DNA of 64,000 nt from Kineosporiaceae bacterium (GTDB lineage Bacteria > Actinomycetota > Actinomycetes > Actinomycetales > Kineosporiaceae), in the NCBI GenBank assembly GCA_016713225.1, contig JADJPO010000005.1, forward strand, positions 1-64,000, given 5' to 3'. The notes under the pieces are model-generated. The model saw nothing but the letters and a program-made list of their open reading frames with translations, had not been told where the DNA came from and did not search any database. This document shows, piece by piece, positions 24,670 to 33,373 of this stretch. The first letter of the stretch is position 1. Each line of letters opens with the position of its first letter. The position numbers and the translations under genes are program-made.

Positions 24670-26337
24670 ATGCCGCGTCGCCCGAACCCAACTCGCCGAA
24701 CAACGATCTGGGCGCTGGGCTCGGAGACCGACCTGCAGGCCTGCGTGCAGTCCAAGTACCTGAATCAGGACGGCTTCCAGGCGCGGCAGACGACCGTGGC
24801 TGGGCATCCAGCCCTCACGGTGACCGGCTCCATCGTCAACGGGAGCATCGAGTGGGCTGAGGTCTTTGAGGCCTACACCGGACAGACGCCGGGTCTCGTC
24901 AACCAGACGGCCGCCGGCCTCATCCTGCTCAGTCGGCCCAAGCGCACGCTGGCGCTGGCCTACGGCATGGGCTGGCTCCTCCTCGACCAGTCCAAGGTCG
25001 AGCAGGCCTTCGGCCTCAAGTACGCCATCCGATCCCTCGACCCGGAGCAGGTGCGCCAGGTGACCCGGCACATCCTGGAGCGACGAGCGCGCATTGACCG
25101 CAACTCGGTACCGGGTGGGCAGCGCATCGAGGACTTCGTCGTGGAGGAGTATGGCGAGATCGTCAGCCGCCTGGTAGGCAAGGGCCGCGCACCCGGCCTC
25201 ACGTTCTCGACCACCGGCCGCACGCACTTCAGCCTCGCAGGCGCTGACTCGCTGGCCATGCCCGTCGCGCGCACTGCTACCGATCTCATGGTCGACTTGG
25301 ACGAGATCGAGCGCATTGCCGATGAGACCGAGCCGGCCGACGAACTGCGCTTCGTTGAGCAGCTCCGCACTCTCAAAGCCAAGGATCCGCGTCAGGCGCG
25401 TCTCGCAAAGCAGCTCGCGGGCGACGTGGCCGCCGGAACCGCCCGCGTCGCCCTGGCGTACCCCTTCGAGCGCGATGACGAGCACGGTGAAGCCGAGGCC
25501 TATCGGTTGCGGGTTCCCGGGAGTGACACGGTCGTCGTCGACGACCTCGACGTCGCGCTCCTCACCGACGCCGTTGGATCTGTACCAGGCGAGCAGTGGC
25601 TCGAAGACCTTGCGCGTATGACCATCCAGGCGTTGGCCGACGATCAGGGCACCCAGGTCATCGGACGAGCAATCACGGCCAACAAGTGGATCACGGCCGA
25701 GGTGACCCTGGACGGTCAGCACTACTTCTACCGCCAAGGCAACTGGTACGAGGTAGGCAGCGGCTACCTCGAGTTCCTGAAAGGCCAGGTCGCCGACATC
25801 CTGGCCGAACCCACGCCGGTGGCGATGCCCGCCTGGAGTACCGCCGAAGAGGAGAAGGACTACAACAAGCGCGTTGGGGCGGATCTCGGCTACGTGGTGC
25901 TGGATCGGAAACTCGTCTATACGACGCAGCACCCGCGGGGCATCGAGCTGTGCGACCTTCTCGGGCCCGACAACGAGCTGATCCACGTCAAGAAGGCCGA
26001 CTCGTCCGCGCCCCTGAGCCACCTCTTCGCCCAAGGCATCGTCTCCTGCGAAGCGCTCATCACCGACGCCGAAGCCCGCGCTGAGCTGCGGCGGCGAGTC
26101 GCCGAGGAGCGTCCCAACCAGCTTCTGTCCGAAGACTGGCGACCCCGCCAGGTGGTCTACGCCATGGCACTCGGGCGTGAGATCACGTCGGATACACTCT
26201 TCACCTTCACGCAGGTGGTCTTGGTTCGCAGCGTGCAGCAGCTCAGCCGCATGCAGGTCGGCGCAACTGTGGCGCAGGTCGACTTCACGGGGGTCCTCCC
26301 CGCAGGCGTGGGAGCGGGCGAGGAGGTCAGGAACTGA
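24670..26337 (+). CDS. DUF6119 family protein (TIGR04141-type, sporadically distributed)
   Basis: A 555-residue soluble protein resembling the TIGR04141/DUF6119 family. Recognisable parts are FGLKYAIRSLDPEQVRQVTRHILERRARIDRNSVPGG-type sequence near residue 115, TDLMVDLDEIERIADE, a middle YRLRVPG...VVVDDLDVALL, WITAEVTLDGQHYFYRQGNWYEVG and LGYVVLDRKLVYTTQHPRGIELCDLL. The family's biochemistry is unknown and its patchy distribution suggests island or defence roles. It is 212 bases before a methyltransferase-HerA-NurA operon on the same strand and has its own promoter. Full length, no obvious damage. Confidence 0.7.
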   Translation: MPRRPNPTRRTTIWALGSETDLQACVQSKYLNQDGFQARQTTVAGHPALTVTGSIVNGSIEWAEVFEAYTGQTPGLVNQTAAGLILLSRPKRTLALAYGMGWLLLDQSKVEQAFGLKYAIRSLDPEQVRQVTRHILERRARIDRNSVPGGQRIEDFVVEEYGEIVSRLVGKGRAPGLTFSTTGRTHFSLAGADSLAMPVARTATDLMVDLDEIERIADETEPADELRFVEQLRTLKAKDPRQARLAKQLAGDVAAGTARVALAYPFERDDEHGEAEAYRLRVPGSDTVVVDDLDVALLTDAVGSVPGEQWLEDLARMTIQALADDQGTQVIGRAITANKWITAEVTLDGQHYFYRQGNWYEVGSGYLEFLKGQVADILAEPTPVAMPAWSTAEEEKDYNKRVGADLGYVVLDRKLVYTTQHPRGIELCDLLGPDNELIHVKKADSSAPLSHLFAQGIVSCEALITDAEARAELRRRVAEERPNQLLSEDWRPRQVVYAMALGREITSDTLFTFTQVVLVRSVQQLSRMQVGATVAQVDFTGVLPAGVGAGEEVRN

Positions 26338-26549
26338 CGCGACACGCCGTGCCGCCCTCCCCGGGGCGAGGGGACTGTCGGTGACGACTCGTAGGGTGGT
26401 CGACGTGACGAGGAGGGAGCGACGCCGCCCTGCTTCGGAGTGCGCCGCCGCAGATACGTACCCGGAGTCACGAGCTACCCGAGGCTGCCCGCGCGCCAGC
26501 GTGTACACCCGCGTTGATCTTCTGAGCGGGGTGGCCCATTATTAAGACA
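26338..26549. other. Intergenic region between the DUF6119 gene and the MTase
   Basis: 212 bases without a supported gene. A/T-rich bases just before the ATG (CATTATTAAGACA) and lack of overlap suggest a separate promoter for the methyltransferase-HerA-NurA operon, but I see no convincing -35/-10 pair. Confidence 0.35.
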
Positions 26550-27785
26550 ATGCCTCAGGATCTACCATTGACCGATCTCGACACTCTGTGCACTCGCTGG
26601 CACGAGGCGCCTCGGCGTTGGGGTCACCCCTTGCACAGTGTCTGCAGCTACTTCGCTATGTTTCCGCCCCAGCTCGCGCGGTATGTCATCGAGTGGCTCA
26701 CGAAGCCAGGCGACACGGTCTACGACCCGTTCTCTGGCCGAGGCACAACGCCCCTAGAGGCGCTCATGCTCGGACGGCGCGCTGTCGCCAGTGACGCCAA
26801 CCCCTTGGCCGTAGCCCTCTCCCGCTCGAAGACTGCTATTCCGTCGTACCAGCAAGTGTCGTCACGCCTAAAGACGCTAACGGAGGAGTATTCAGCGTCC
26901 GACATAGACATCTCGTCGGAGCCGGACGACATTCGGATGCTCTACAGCGACTCGACGCTCCGGCAACTTGTCTATCTCAAGTCACGGCTACGCCCGAACC
27001 ACCAAGTAGACAACCTTCTCAAGGCCGTCACGCTGGGCATGTTGCACGCTAACCACTCTTCCGCTGGCGCTACCGCAGGCTTCTCCATCTCCATGCCGAA
27101 TACCTTCGCGATGTCCCCAGGTTATGTCCGCCGATATATCACCGACCACGGGCTCGTAAAGCCCAACGTTGACGTCTTCGCCATGTTGCAGGGCAAGCTG
27201 GACAGGATGGGCCTTCCCGACGAGGCGATTGTGAGCGGTAGCGCTTGGATGCAGGACGCCACCAAGCGGCCACCCAAGAGCCTGCGTGACAATCGCGCCA
27301 AGCTCATCCTGACGTCGCCGCCATACCTCCAGGTCATCCAGTACGGAAAATACAACTGGGTCCGCCTCTGGTTCTTGGGGCAGACGCCCAAGCAAGTTGA
27401 TGCGACGCTGATGAGCAGTGGCTCTCTAGCCAAGTACCACACGTTCATGGGCTCCGTGCTGAACCAGTTACGCGAAGCCGTTGCAGCGGATGGCTACCTG
27501 TGTTTAGTTATAGGTGACGTGCGTCGCAAGGACGGGGACTTGAACCTGGCGCAGTCAGTCTGGGATGAGGTGGCGTCTAGTCAGGGGTGGCACCTCCACG
27601 GCATCGTGCCAGATCGGCTCGCGACCGAACACAAGGTGAGCCGTATCTGGAAGAACAATGTTGGTCGAGCCACGAAGGTCGATCGACTCCTGATCATGAG
27701 TCCCACCAAGACGGCCCTCCCTGTGCCGGTGAATCTCAGCTGGGACCGTCCATCACTACCTAAGAAGGAACCCTCCGCGCTATGA
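26550..27785 (+). CDS. DNA methyltransferase of the HerA-NurA operon
   Basis: A 411-residue N4-cytosine/N6-adenine methyltransferase. The cofactor motif TVYDPFSGRGTTPLEALMLG (about residues 56-75) precedes the catalytic motif LILTSPPYLQVIQYGKYNWVRL (TSPPY at about 255), with a target-recognition region between. The stop overlaps the HerA ATG by four bases. In this context it probably marks self DNA while HerA-NurA attacks unmodified DNA, as in restriction-type defence; that is inference. Confidence 0.85.
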   Translation: MPQDLPLTDLDTLCTRWHEAPRRWGHPLHSVCSYFAMFPPQLARYVIEWLTKPGDTVYDPFSGRGTTPLEALMLGRRAVASDANPLAVALSRSKTAIPSYQQVSSRLKTLTEEYSASDIDISSEPDDIRMLYSDSTLRQLVYLKSRLRPNHQVDNLLKAVTLGMLHANHSSAGATAGFSISMPNTFAMSPGYVRRYITDHGLVKPNVDVFAMLQGKLDRMGLPDEAIVSGSAWMQDATKRPPKSLRDNRAKLILTSPPYLQVIQYGKYNWVRLWFLGQTPKQVDATLMSSGSLAKYHTFMGSVLNQLREAVAADGYLCLVIGDVRRKDGDLNLAQSVWDEVASSQGWHLHGIVPDRLATEHKVSRIWKNNVGRATKVDRLLIMSPTKTALPVPVNLSWDRPSLPKKEPSAL

Positions 27786-29728
27786 CCACTGCCCTCATCG
27801 AAGACCTCAAGAAGCTCGCAACCGTCGACTTGTTCGCCGAGTGCCGCAAGAACGAGGCCTTCGTCGGCCGGCCGTTCTACCTCGATTTCGACCGGCTTCG
27901 ACTGATGAGCAACGACAAGTGGAAGCGTGGCGTCGGTGGCGTCCCCGCTGGAGCGTTCCTGCTCGCGCTGTACAACGGAGAGCCTGACATCGACGAGGCC
28001 ATCCTCTTGCGGGTGCTCCGGCCGACCAAGTTGCCGACGGATGACGACATCGTCATGGCCATGGTCGACCACTACAAGGAGATCACGCCGGACCAGGACG
28101 GCACGCCCATCGACTCATACACCCGGGCAGAGTTTCAGTTCTCGGGCCTCGAGTGCCGCGTCATCGGCACCTTCTACAGGGACGCCGACGCCAGGATTCG
28201 GTTCGCCGGCGACCTCGACAATTTCTACTCGCCACACAACTACCGTGTCGTCAAGCCCACGGGTCGGGTGCTGGAGTACATCGTCAACTTCCGTGACGGC
28301 GGGATCCCTGGCGGCGTGGGCGACGAGCGAATCGGGCGCATCCGCTACAGCTCCAGCCTGCTCCACGACCCTAGCGTTGAGGCCCCTGTCTACGTCTCTG
28401 CACTTGACTTCCTGGGCAAGCGCACGGCGCTCTTCGGCATGACCCGTACCGGTAAGTCCAACTCCGTGAAGAAGATCATCCAGGCAACGGTCGGCATCTC
28501 GGACTCAGGAGTGCAGGTTGGCGGCCAGCCGCTGGCTCCCGTCGGCCAGATCATCTTCGACATCAACGGTGAGTACGCGAACGCCAACCAACAGGATGAC
28601 GGCACAGCCATCTTCGAGCAGTACCCCGAACGGGTCACCCGCTACAGCGTGCTAGACAAGCCGGGCTTCAAGGTCATGAAGCTCAACTTCTACCGATCGA
28701 TCCATGACGGGTTCGGCTTGCTGTCGACTCTGCTGGCGGATGACGGCGCCGACTACGTCAAGGCATTCACGAGTATCGACTGGGAGGTGCCTGACCCCAG
28801 CGACAGGGGAGCGACGACTCGCTACGAGCGCAAACTTGCCGCGTACAAGGTGTGCCTCTACAGGGCAGGATTCGAGCAGCGCGGAGAAACGGTCAAGTTC
28901 GCGTCGCACGCGCTAATCATGGGGTCTGGAGTGCCTGGCCTCGACGGCGTTGATCCAAGCAAGGGAATCAGCCTGGATGACGCCGCCGCTTGGTTTTCTG
29001 CTGCCTGGGACAAGTATCGCGAGCAGAGTGGCCCATTCGAGGCATACAAGAGCGCGAACAAGGGGAAAGAGTGGGCGGAAGAAGACCTCCAGACGCTGAT
29101 GCGCTTCATTACGAGGAAGCGCACACCGGGCGCAGCCAACGCAACGGAGAGTGGTTTCCGCAAGCTCATCAAGGGTCGCGATCTTCACACACCCACCCTC
29201 AGCGCCTCGTTTGAAGATGAGATTGTGGGGCTGCTGCGGGAAGGCAAGATCGTCATCATCGACCTGTCCCAGGGCGATCCAGCGATCCAGCGCACCTATT
29301 CTGATCGCGTCTGTAGGAAGATCTTCGCGGACGGTATGCAACGGTTCATCAATAACCACGCAGCCAACTTCATTCAGCTCTACTTCGAAGAAGCCCACAA
29401 CCTCTTCCCCCGCAAGGAAGAGAAGGACCTCACGCTCATCTACAACCGGCTGGCCAAGGAAGGGCAGAAGCTACGTCTCGGGTTGTGCTATGCCACCCAA
29501 GAGGTCAGCTCCATTTCTGGCAGCATCCTCAAGAACACACAGAACTGGTTCGTGTCGCACCTCAACAACCAGGACGAGCTGCGAGAACTCAACAAGTACT
29601 ACGACTTCGAGGACTTCACCGACAGCCTGCGCCGCACCACCGACCGTGGCTTCATTCGCCTCAAGACCGACTCCAACACGTTCATCGTGCCGATCCAGGT
29701 GGATCAGTTCAAAGTGGCTGGAGCGTAG
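27782..29728 (+). CDS. HerA-family ATPase (DNA translocase)
   Basis: A 648-residue HerA/FtsK-fold ATPase. Walker A is FGMTRTGKSNSVKK at about residue 219; IIFDINGEYAN follows, typical of HerA; Walker B is LYFEEAHNLFP at about residue 535; then LCYATQEVSSISGSILKNTQNWFVSHLNN, the sensor/Arg-finger region. HerA hexamers push DNA into NurA nuclease. A 150-residue insertion in the middle is longer than in archaeal HerA. Overlaps the MTase stop and is followed after three bases by nurA. Confidence 0.85.
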   Translation: MTTALIEDLKKLATVDLFAECRKNEAFVGRPFYLDFDRLRLMSNDKWKRGVGGVPAGAFLLALYNGEPDIDEAILLRVLRPTKLPTDDDIVMAMVDHYKEITPDQDGTPIDSYTRAEFQFSGLECRVIGTFYRDADARIRFAGDLDNFYSPHNYRVVKPTGRVLEYIVNFRDGGIPGGVGDERIGRIRYSSSLLHDPSVEAPVYVSALDFLGKRTALFGMTRTGKSNSVKKIIQATVGISDSGVQVGGQPLAPVGQIIFDINGEYANANQQDDGTAIFEQYPERVTRYSVLDKPGFKVMKLNFYRSIHDGFGLLSTLLADDGADYVKAFTSIDWEVPDPSDRGATTRYERKLAAYKVCLYRAGFEQRGETVKFASHALIMGSGVPGLDGVDPSKGISLDDAAAWFSAAWDKYREQSGPFEAYKSANKGKEWAEEDLQTLMRFITRKRTPGAANATESGFRKLIKGRDLHTPTLSASFEDEIVGLLREGKIVIIDLSQGDPAIQRTYSDRVCRKIFADGMQRFINNHAANFIQLYFEEAHNLFPRKEEKDLTLIYNRLAKEGQKLRLGLCYATQEVSSISGSILKNTQNWFVSHLNNQDELRELNKYYDFEDFTDSLRRTTDRGFIRLKTDSNTFIVPIQVDQFKVAGA

Positions 29729-29731
29729 AGC

Positions 29732-31105
29732 ATGGCGTATTCCAGCGTGCGGGGTCGCAAGCCCATTGAGCGTGCCAGCAAGATCTCTCATGGCAACGTC
29801 ATCTCGAACCCGATGGTTCAGGAGTTCCTCGACTCGTGCACCATCCCGCGCCCGGCCGAGAAGAGCGCTCTCGACACACTTCTCGTGGACCTGCCAGAAC
29901 TGCCGGACCAGCCGATCCGGGCTGTCGTAGCAGTCGACGGAAGCATGCGCGAAACCCCAGTGCGCACGCAGTTCCCCTCGGCCTCAGTCACGTTCTTCGC
30001 GTTCGGGCCGCTGCTGTTCCACTTGGAAGCACTGCGCGAGTTGGACCGAGAGCCCTTCATTGCACCCGAAGACCTCATCCGACTGAAGAACATCCAGCGT
30101 TACAGCCTCGTGCTGCCCACGCGAAACATTTCGCTAAACGGGCTGTCGCTTACGGACTCAGTCCGGCGCACGTTGCACGAGTTCTTCCTAAAGCGCCACG
30201 CAGGCGACGAGCCGTTGGTGACGACGCTGCGCTGGCTCATCTTCCGTGGCTGGGCACTGGGGGGCACGAAGAGCTGGACCATCGAGCGCTGTCCAAACTC
30301 AGCCTGCAACGCCACGGGCATCGCCGTCACGCCGGCCACCCCCGATGAGTTTCCGTGCGCCCAGTGCGGCCAGTCCATCCTGCTCATCGACGTCTTCCGC
30401 CTGCATGAGCGGATCGACGAGGAGATGGGGGCATCCGGCATCTCCTCCTACGTCCTGACGCTCCTTGAGCAGACCGTGCTTGCCCACGTGATCCGTGCGG
30501 TCTGGCAGATGAAGCCAGCCCTCCTACGAGAGATCCTTTTCATCAAGGACGGCCCCTTGGCCTTCTTCGGCCAGACAGCACCGCTCTCGAAACCGTTCCG
30601 AGAGATGGCGTCGTTCCTCGGCGAGCAGCCGGATCCGGCTGACAACAGCCGCAAGGTCTCGCTCCTCAACGTCGTTGGTCTGGAGAAGAGCGGGGCCTTC
30701 GTCGAGCACGCCATCCAGATGGACGAGCACCTACGCAAGTCTTCCGTCCTGCCGCTAACGAACGAGTACATCTACAAGTACGTCGTCCCGGGTGACCCCA
30801 ATAGCCCTGATCCCTACGGTAAGAACACCTACTGGGGCAGCAAGCTCGTCTTCAAGGCTGGAGACGGCAACGCGTACGTGGCGACCATCCCTACCAAAGG
30901 CGGTTTCACCCCCGCGCCCAAGATTGAGGACTACCTCAACGCCGCCAGCGTCCTGCACGCCGTCTCGGAGCTGAAGTGCTCGATGTATGACAACGCACTG
31001 ATCCCAGTGGCTCTGGCCAACCGGCTCATCTCCTTGTCCGACGTTCCAAGCAGTCGCATCCTCGAGACATTCGCCAGGGACCGTCTGGGCACGACCCGCG
31101 GCTGA
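29732..31105 (+). CDS. NurA-domain nuclease
   Basis: A 457-residue NurA-type nuclease partner of HerA. The metal-binding Asp motif AVVAVDGSMRET is near residue 68 and the second FIKDGPLAFFGQ near residue 270; a zinc ribbon (ERCPNSAC...FPCAQCGQS) lies between, an addition not in minimal NurA. The C-terminal His/Tyr-rich segments (TYWGSKLVFKAG; SELKCSMYDNALIPVALANRLISLS) fit the fold. NurA cuts single- and double-stranded DNA within a ring of HerA. Confidence 0.8.
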   Translation: MAYSSVRGRKPIERASKISHGNVISNPMVQEFLDSCTIPRPAEKSALDTLLVDLPELPDQPIRAVVAVDGSMRETPVRTQFPSASVTFFAFGPLLFHLEALRELDREPFIAPEDLIRLKNIQRYSLVLPTRNISLNGLSLTDSVRRTLHEFFLKRHAGDEPLVTTLRWLIFRGWALGGTKSWTIERCPNSACNATGIAVTPATPDEFPCAQCGQSILLIDVFRLHERIDEEMGASGISSYVLTLLEQTVLAHVIRAVWQMKPALLREILFIKDGPLAFFGQTAPLSKPFREMASFLGEQPDPADNSRKVSLLNVVGLEKSGAFVEHAIQMDEHLRKSSVLPLTNEYIYKYVVPGDPNSPDPYGKNTYWGSKLVFKAGDGNAYVATIPTKGGFTPAPKIEDYLNAASVLHAVSELKCSMYDNALIPVALANRLISLSDVPSSRILETFARDRLGTTRG

Positions 31106-31154
31106 GGGCGCTACTTGGTCGTGCCACTGTTGGATCCCGGCCGCCCTGGGTCCC

Positions 31155-31493
31155 TCACCGCTCGCGCCCATGAGAGTCGCGCATCCGCACGCCCTTGGCA
31201 TGGAGCGCGTTCATGATGGTCTTGCCGTCGAACCCCAGCCGCTCGCCAACCCGCGCAAGCGAAAGGCCCGCTTGGTACAGCGCCGCCGCCTGGTCGATCT
31301 CGGAGCCCGTCATTCTGTGGCCACGCAGCCTGACGCATTGGCGGCGCAGGTGGTCTGACACTGTCGTACGGTGGATGCCAAAGGAGTCGGCGAGCTCGTA
31401 CACCGTAGCTCCCTGGCGGTACTGCCTTACGAGATCGGCTATCTCCGTCTTGTGCAGCCGTCGCTGCACTGGATCGTGACGGACGGTGTTCAT
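31155..31493 (-). CDS. Helix-turn-helix protein at the right end of the element
   Basis: A 112-residue protein with two tandem HTH units: IADLVRQYRQGATVYELADSFG...TTVSDHLRR and IDQAAALYQAGLSLARVGERLG...KTIMNALHAKG. Both resemble the resolvase/invertase HTH. I start it at the ATG at 31493; the frame opens further upstream into the hairpin. Its position inside attR, and downstream of the recombinase in the excised circle, suggests a recombination directionality or regulatory role, which is inference. Confidence 0.65.
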   Translation of the reverse strand: MNTVRHDPVQRRLHKTEIADLVRQYRQGATVYELADSFGIHRTTVSDHLRRQCVRLRGHRMTGSEIDQAAALYQAGLSLARVGERLGFDGKTIMNALHAKGVRMRDSHGRER

Positions 31494-31575
31494 CACGGGT
31501 GTTTCGATAGCTGTGGGTACATTTGGTAGGCGTTTTGTCCAATAAGTCCAGTTGGAGTAACGTCCCAGGAGCTCC

Positions 31576-31626
31576 ACAACGAGAAGCACCCGGACACGAT
31601 GTTCGTCCGGGTGCTTCTCTCGTTGT
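31576..31626. terminator. Strong hairpin just inside attR
   Basis: GAGAAGCACCCGGAC (31581-31595) pairs perfectly with GTCCGGGTGCTTCTC (31605-31619) around a 9-base loop, and ACAAC/GTTGT extends it past a 2-base bulge. It could insulate the element from tRNA transcription or act as a recombinase-associated structure. Confidence 0.6.
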
Positions 31627-31635
31627 CGAACGGAG

Positions 31636-31651
31636 TCCCCTCAGCTCCACC
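31636..31651. repeat. Right attachment site (attR core), 16-bp direct repeat
   Basis: Exact copy of TCCCCTCAGCTCCACC from the tRNA-Ala end (3161-3176). No other part of the tRNA is present here, so this is the remnant of attP, and the chromosome resumes at 31652. Confidence 0.85.
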
Positions 31652-31666
31652 GCATTTTCTGCAGGT

Positions 31667-31702
31667 CACAGGCCCTTCACCCGGATCGAGTGGAGAACCT
31701 GA
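31667..31702 (+). repeat. Diverged copy of the 41492-41527 terminator sequence
   Basis: CACAGGCCCTTCAC is shared exactly with 41492-41505, and the next 22 bases match at about 16 positions. Here the hairpin arms are partly mismatched. Placed just past attR it is probably the original transcription terminator of tRNA-Ala, displaced by the element. Confidence 0.45.
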
Positions 31703-31824
31703 GTGGCACTGTGGGGCACAGTGTGGGCAGAGCGTGCCAGCAACGGTGGGGCACCGGCCGTGAGCGTGCCGTCAGTTGCGTCCCTGCGGTTGTCCGACGG
31801 CGCGTCCGGTTGGAGGGTGTCGAG

Positions 31825-32793
31825 GTGGAGTACACGAGGCTGGGGCGTTCGTGTCTGCAGATCAGCCGGGTCGGGCTGGGCTGCATGAGCTACGGCCAGG
31901 CGGGCGCTGGTCTGCACCAGTGGACGCTGGACGAGGAAGCCGCCGCGCCGCTGTTCCGGCAGGCGGTCGAGCTGGGCGTCACGTTCTGGGACACCGCGAA
32001 CGTCTACCAGTCAGGTACGTCCGAGGAGTACGTCGGCCGCGCAGTCACCAGGTTCTCCCGCCGCGAGGACATCGTGCTGGCCACCAAGGTGAGCGGCCGA
32101 ATGCATGACGGGCCGGGCGGAGGTGGCCTGTCCCGCAAGGCGATCCTCGAGCAGGCCGACGCGTCCCTGCGACGGTTGGGTACGGACTACGTCGACATCT
32201 ACTACGTGCACAGGTTCGACGACCAGGTGCCGGTCGAGGAGACGATGCAGACCCTGGACGACCTGGTTCGCGCGGGCAAGGTCCGCTACCTGGGCGCCTC
32301 GTCGATGTGGGCGTGGCAGTTCGCCAAGCTTCAGCATGCCGCCGCCCTGAACGGGTGGGCGCAGTTCTCGGCGATGCAGGACCAGTACAACGTCCTCAAA
32401 CGCGAGGAGGAGCGGGACATGATCCCGATGTGCCTCGACCAGGGGGTCGGACTGACCCCCTACTCTCCGCTCGCCAAGGGCCGCGCCGCGCGCCCGTGGG
32501 GCGAGCAGACCGCCCGGTCCTCCACGGACACCGTGGCCAAGGCGTTCGACCGGGACGTCGACAAGCCCGTGGTGGACGGTGTCGAACAGATTGCAACTGC
32601 CCGCGGTGTGCCGATGGCGCACGTCGCTCTGGCCTGGGTGCTGTCCAAGCCGGTCGTCGCCTGCCCGATCGTGGGCGCCACCAAGCCCCATCACCTGCAG
32701 GACGCCGTGGCAGCGCTCGATCTACGGCTCAGCGCGGAGGAGATTGCCGACCTCGAGCGGCCATATGCCGCGCAGGACAACTTCTGGTGGTGA
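31825..32793 (+). CDS. Aldo/keto reductase
   Basis: A 322-residue NADPH-dependent aldo/keto reductase. The catalytic tetrad is visible: D56 (TFWDTANVYQ), Y61, K88 (VLATKVSG), H129 (DIYYVHRFD). The end has the cofactor signature VACPIVGATKPHHLQDAV. The GTG at 31825 follows GGAGGG; the frame opens upstream through attR, but that is unlikely to be translated. Substrate unknown. It is the first chromosomal gene after the element. Confidence 0.9.
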   Translation: MEYTRLGRSCLQISRVGLGCMSYGQAGAGLHQWTLDEEAAAPLFRQAVELGVTFWDTANVYQSGTSEEYVGRAVTRFSRREDIVLATKVSGRMHDGPGGGGLSRKAILEQADASLRRLGTDYVDIYYVHRFDDQVPVEETMQTLDDLVRAGKVRYLGASSMWAWQFAKLQHAAALNGWAQFSAMQDQYNVLKREEERDMIPMCLDQGVGLTPYSPLAKGRAARPWGEQTARSSTDTVAKAFDRDVDKPVVDGVEQIATARGVPMAHVALAWVLSKPVVACPIVGATKPHHLQDAVAALDLRLSAEEIADLERPYAAQDNFWW

Positions 32794-32796
32794 GCC

Positions 32797-33306
32797 TTAC
32801 GTTCGGAGGATCTCGACCTCGGGTCGTGCCTGCGCGAGCGCGCCGAAGAAGCCCGAGAGGTCCTCGGCGCTGAACGCCGCCTGGAAGCAGTGCGCCAGCA
32901 CCTCGCCGGCGGCGTTCGAGAACACCAGCACCGGACGCCGCGCCGCGGTGCCGGCCACGATGGTGCCGACGGTTCCCGCCGTCACGGTCGCCAGGTCCTG
33001 CGGCCCAAGGTGCACTCGCCGAAACGGCATCGTGAGGACGACGGAGCGATCGGCCTCGATCACGAGCCGGTAGCGGCCGGTCAGCCGGCCGATGAGCCAG
33101 AGCAGCCCGAGCGGCCAGAACGAGGCCAGGCAGATCAGCAGCACCCACGGGTGCTCGGGCACCTGCGGCAGCAGGCTGAGGCTGAACGCGACGGCGATCC
33201 CGCCGAACACGACGACCATGAGCACCCCGAGGACGCCGGGCACCGGCAGGTGCCGGTACGGCCGGCTACTGAAGATCGTGCCCGTCGCCGGGACTGCATC
33301 CGTCAT
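32797..33306 (-). CDS. Two-segment membrane protein with PH-like domain
   Basis: A 169-residue protein with two adjacent membrane segments (GVLGVLMVVVFGGIAVAFSL; WVLLICLASFWPLGLLWLI) followed by a beta-rich C-terminal part (YRLVIEADRSVVLTMPFRRVHLG) resembling bacterial PH or YcxB-like domains. Function unknown. It converges with the aldo/keto reductase, the stops being only three bases apart. Confidence 0.5.
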   Translation of the reverse strand: MTDAVPATGTIFSSRPYRHLPVPGVLGVLMVVVFGGIAVAFSLSLLPQVPEHPWVLLICLASFWPLGLLWLIGRLTGRYRLVIEADRSVVLTMPFRRVHLGPQDLATVTAGTVGTIVAGTAARRPVLVFSNAAGEVLAHCFQAAFSAEDLSGFFGALAQARPEVEILRT

Positions 33307-33373
33307 GGCGGATGAGTATGTCGCCGGGGCGGGAGTGCGCGGGCACGGATCGCCGACGTGGCGGGAATGTCGG

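Noticed and set aside
24637..26508. A 623-codon minus-strand frame opposite the DUF6119 gene
   Set aside because: Antisense of a gene with a promoter, ribosome site and coherent domain pattern; no family match for the antisense.
31155..31493. Transposase or IS remnant at the right end of the element
   Set aside because: The protein has only HTH units, with no DDE or serine-recombinase catalytic residues, and no terminal inverted repeats flank it.
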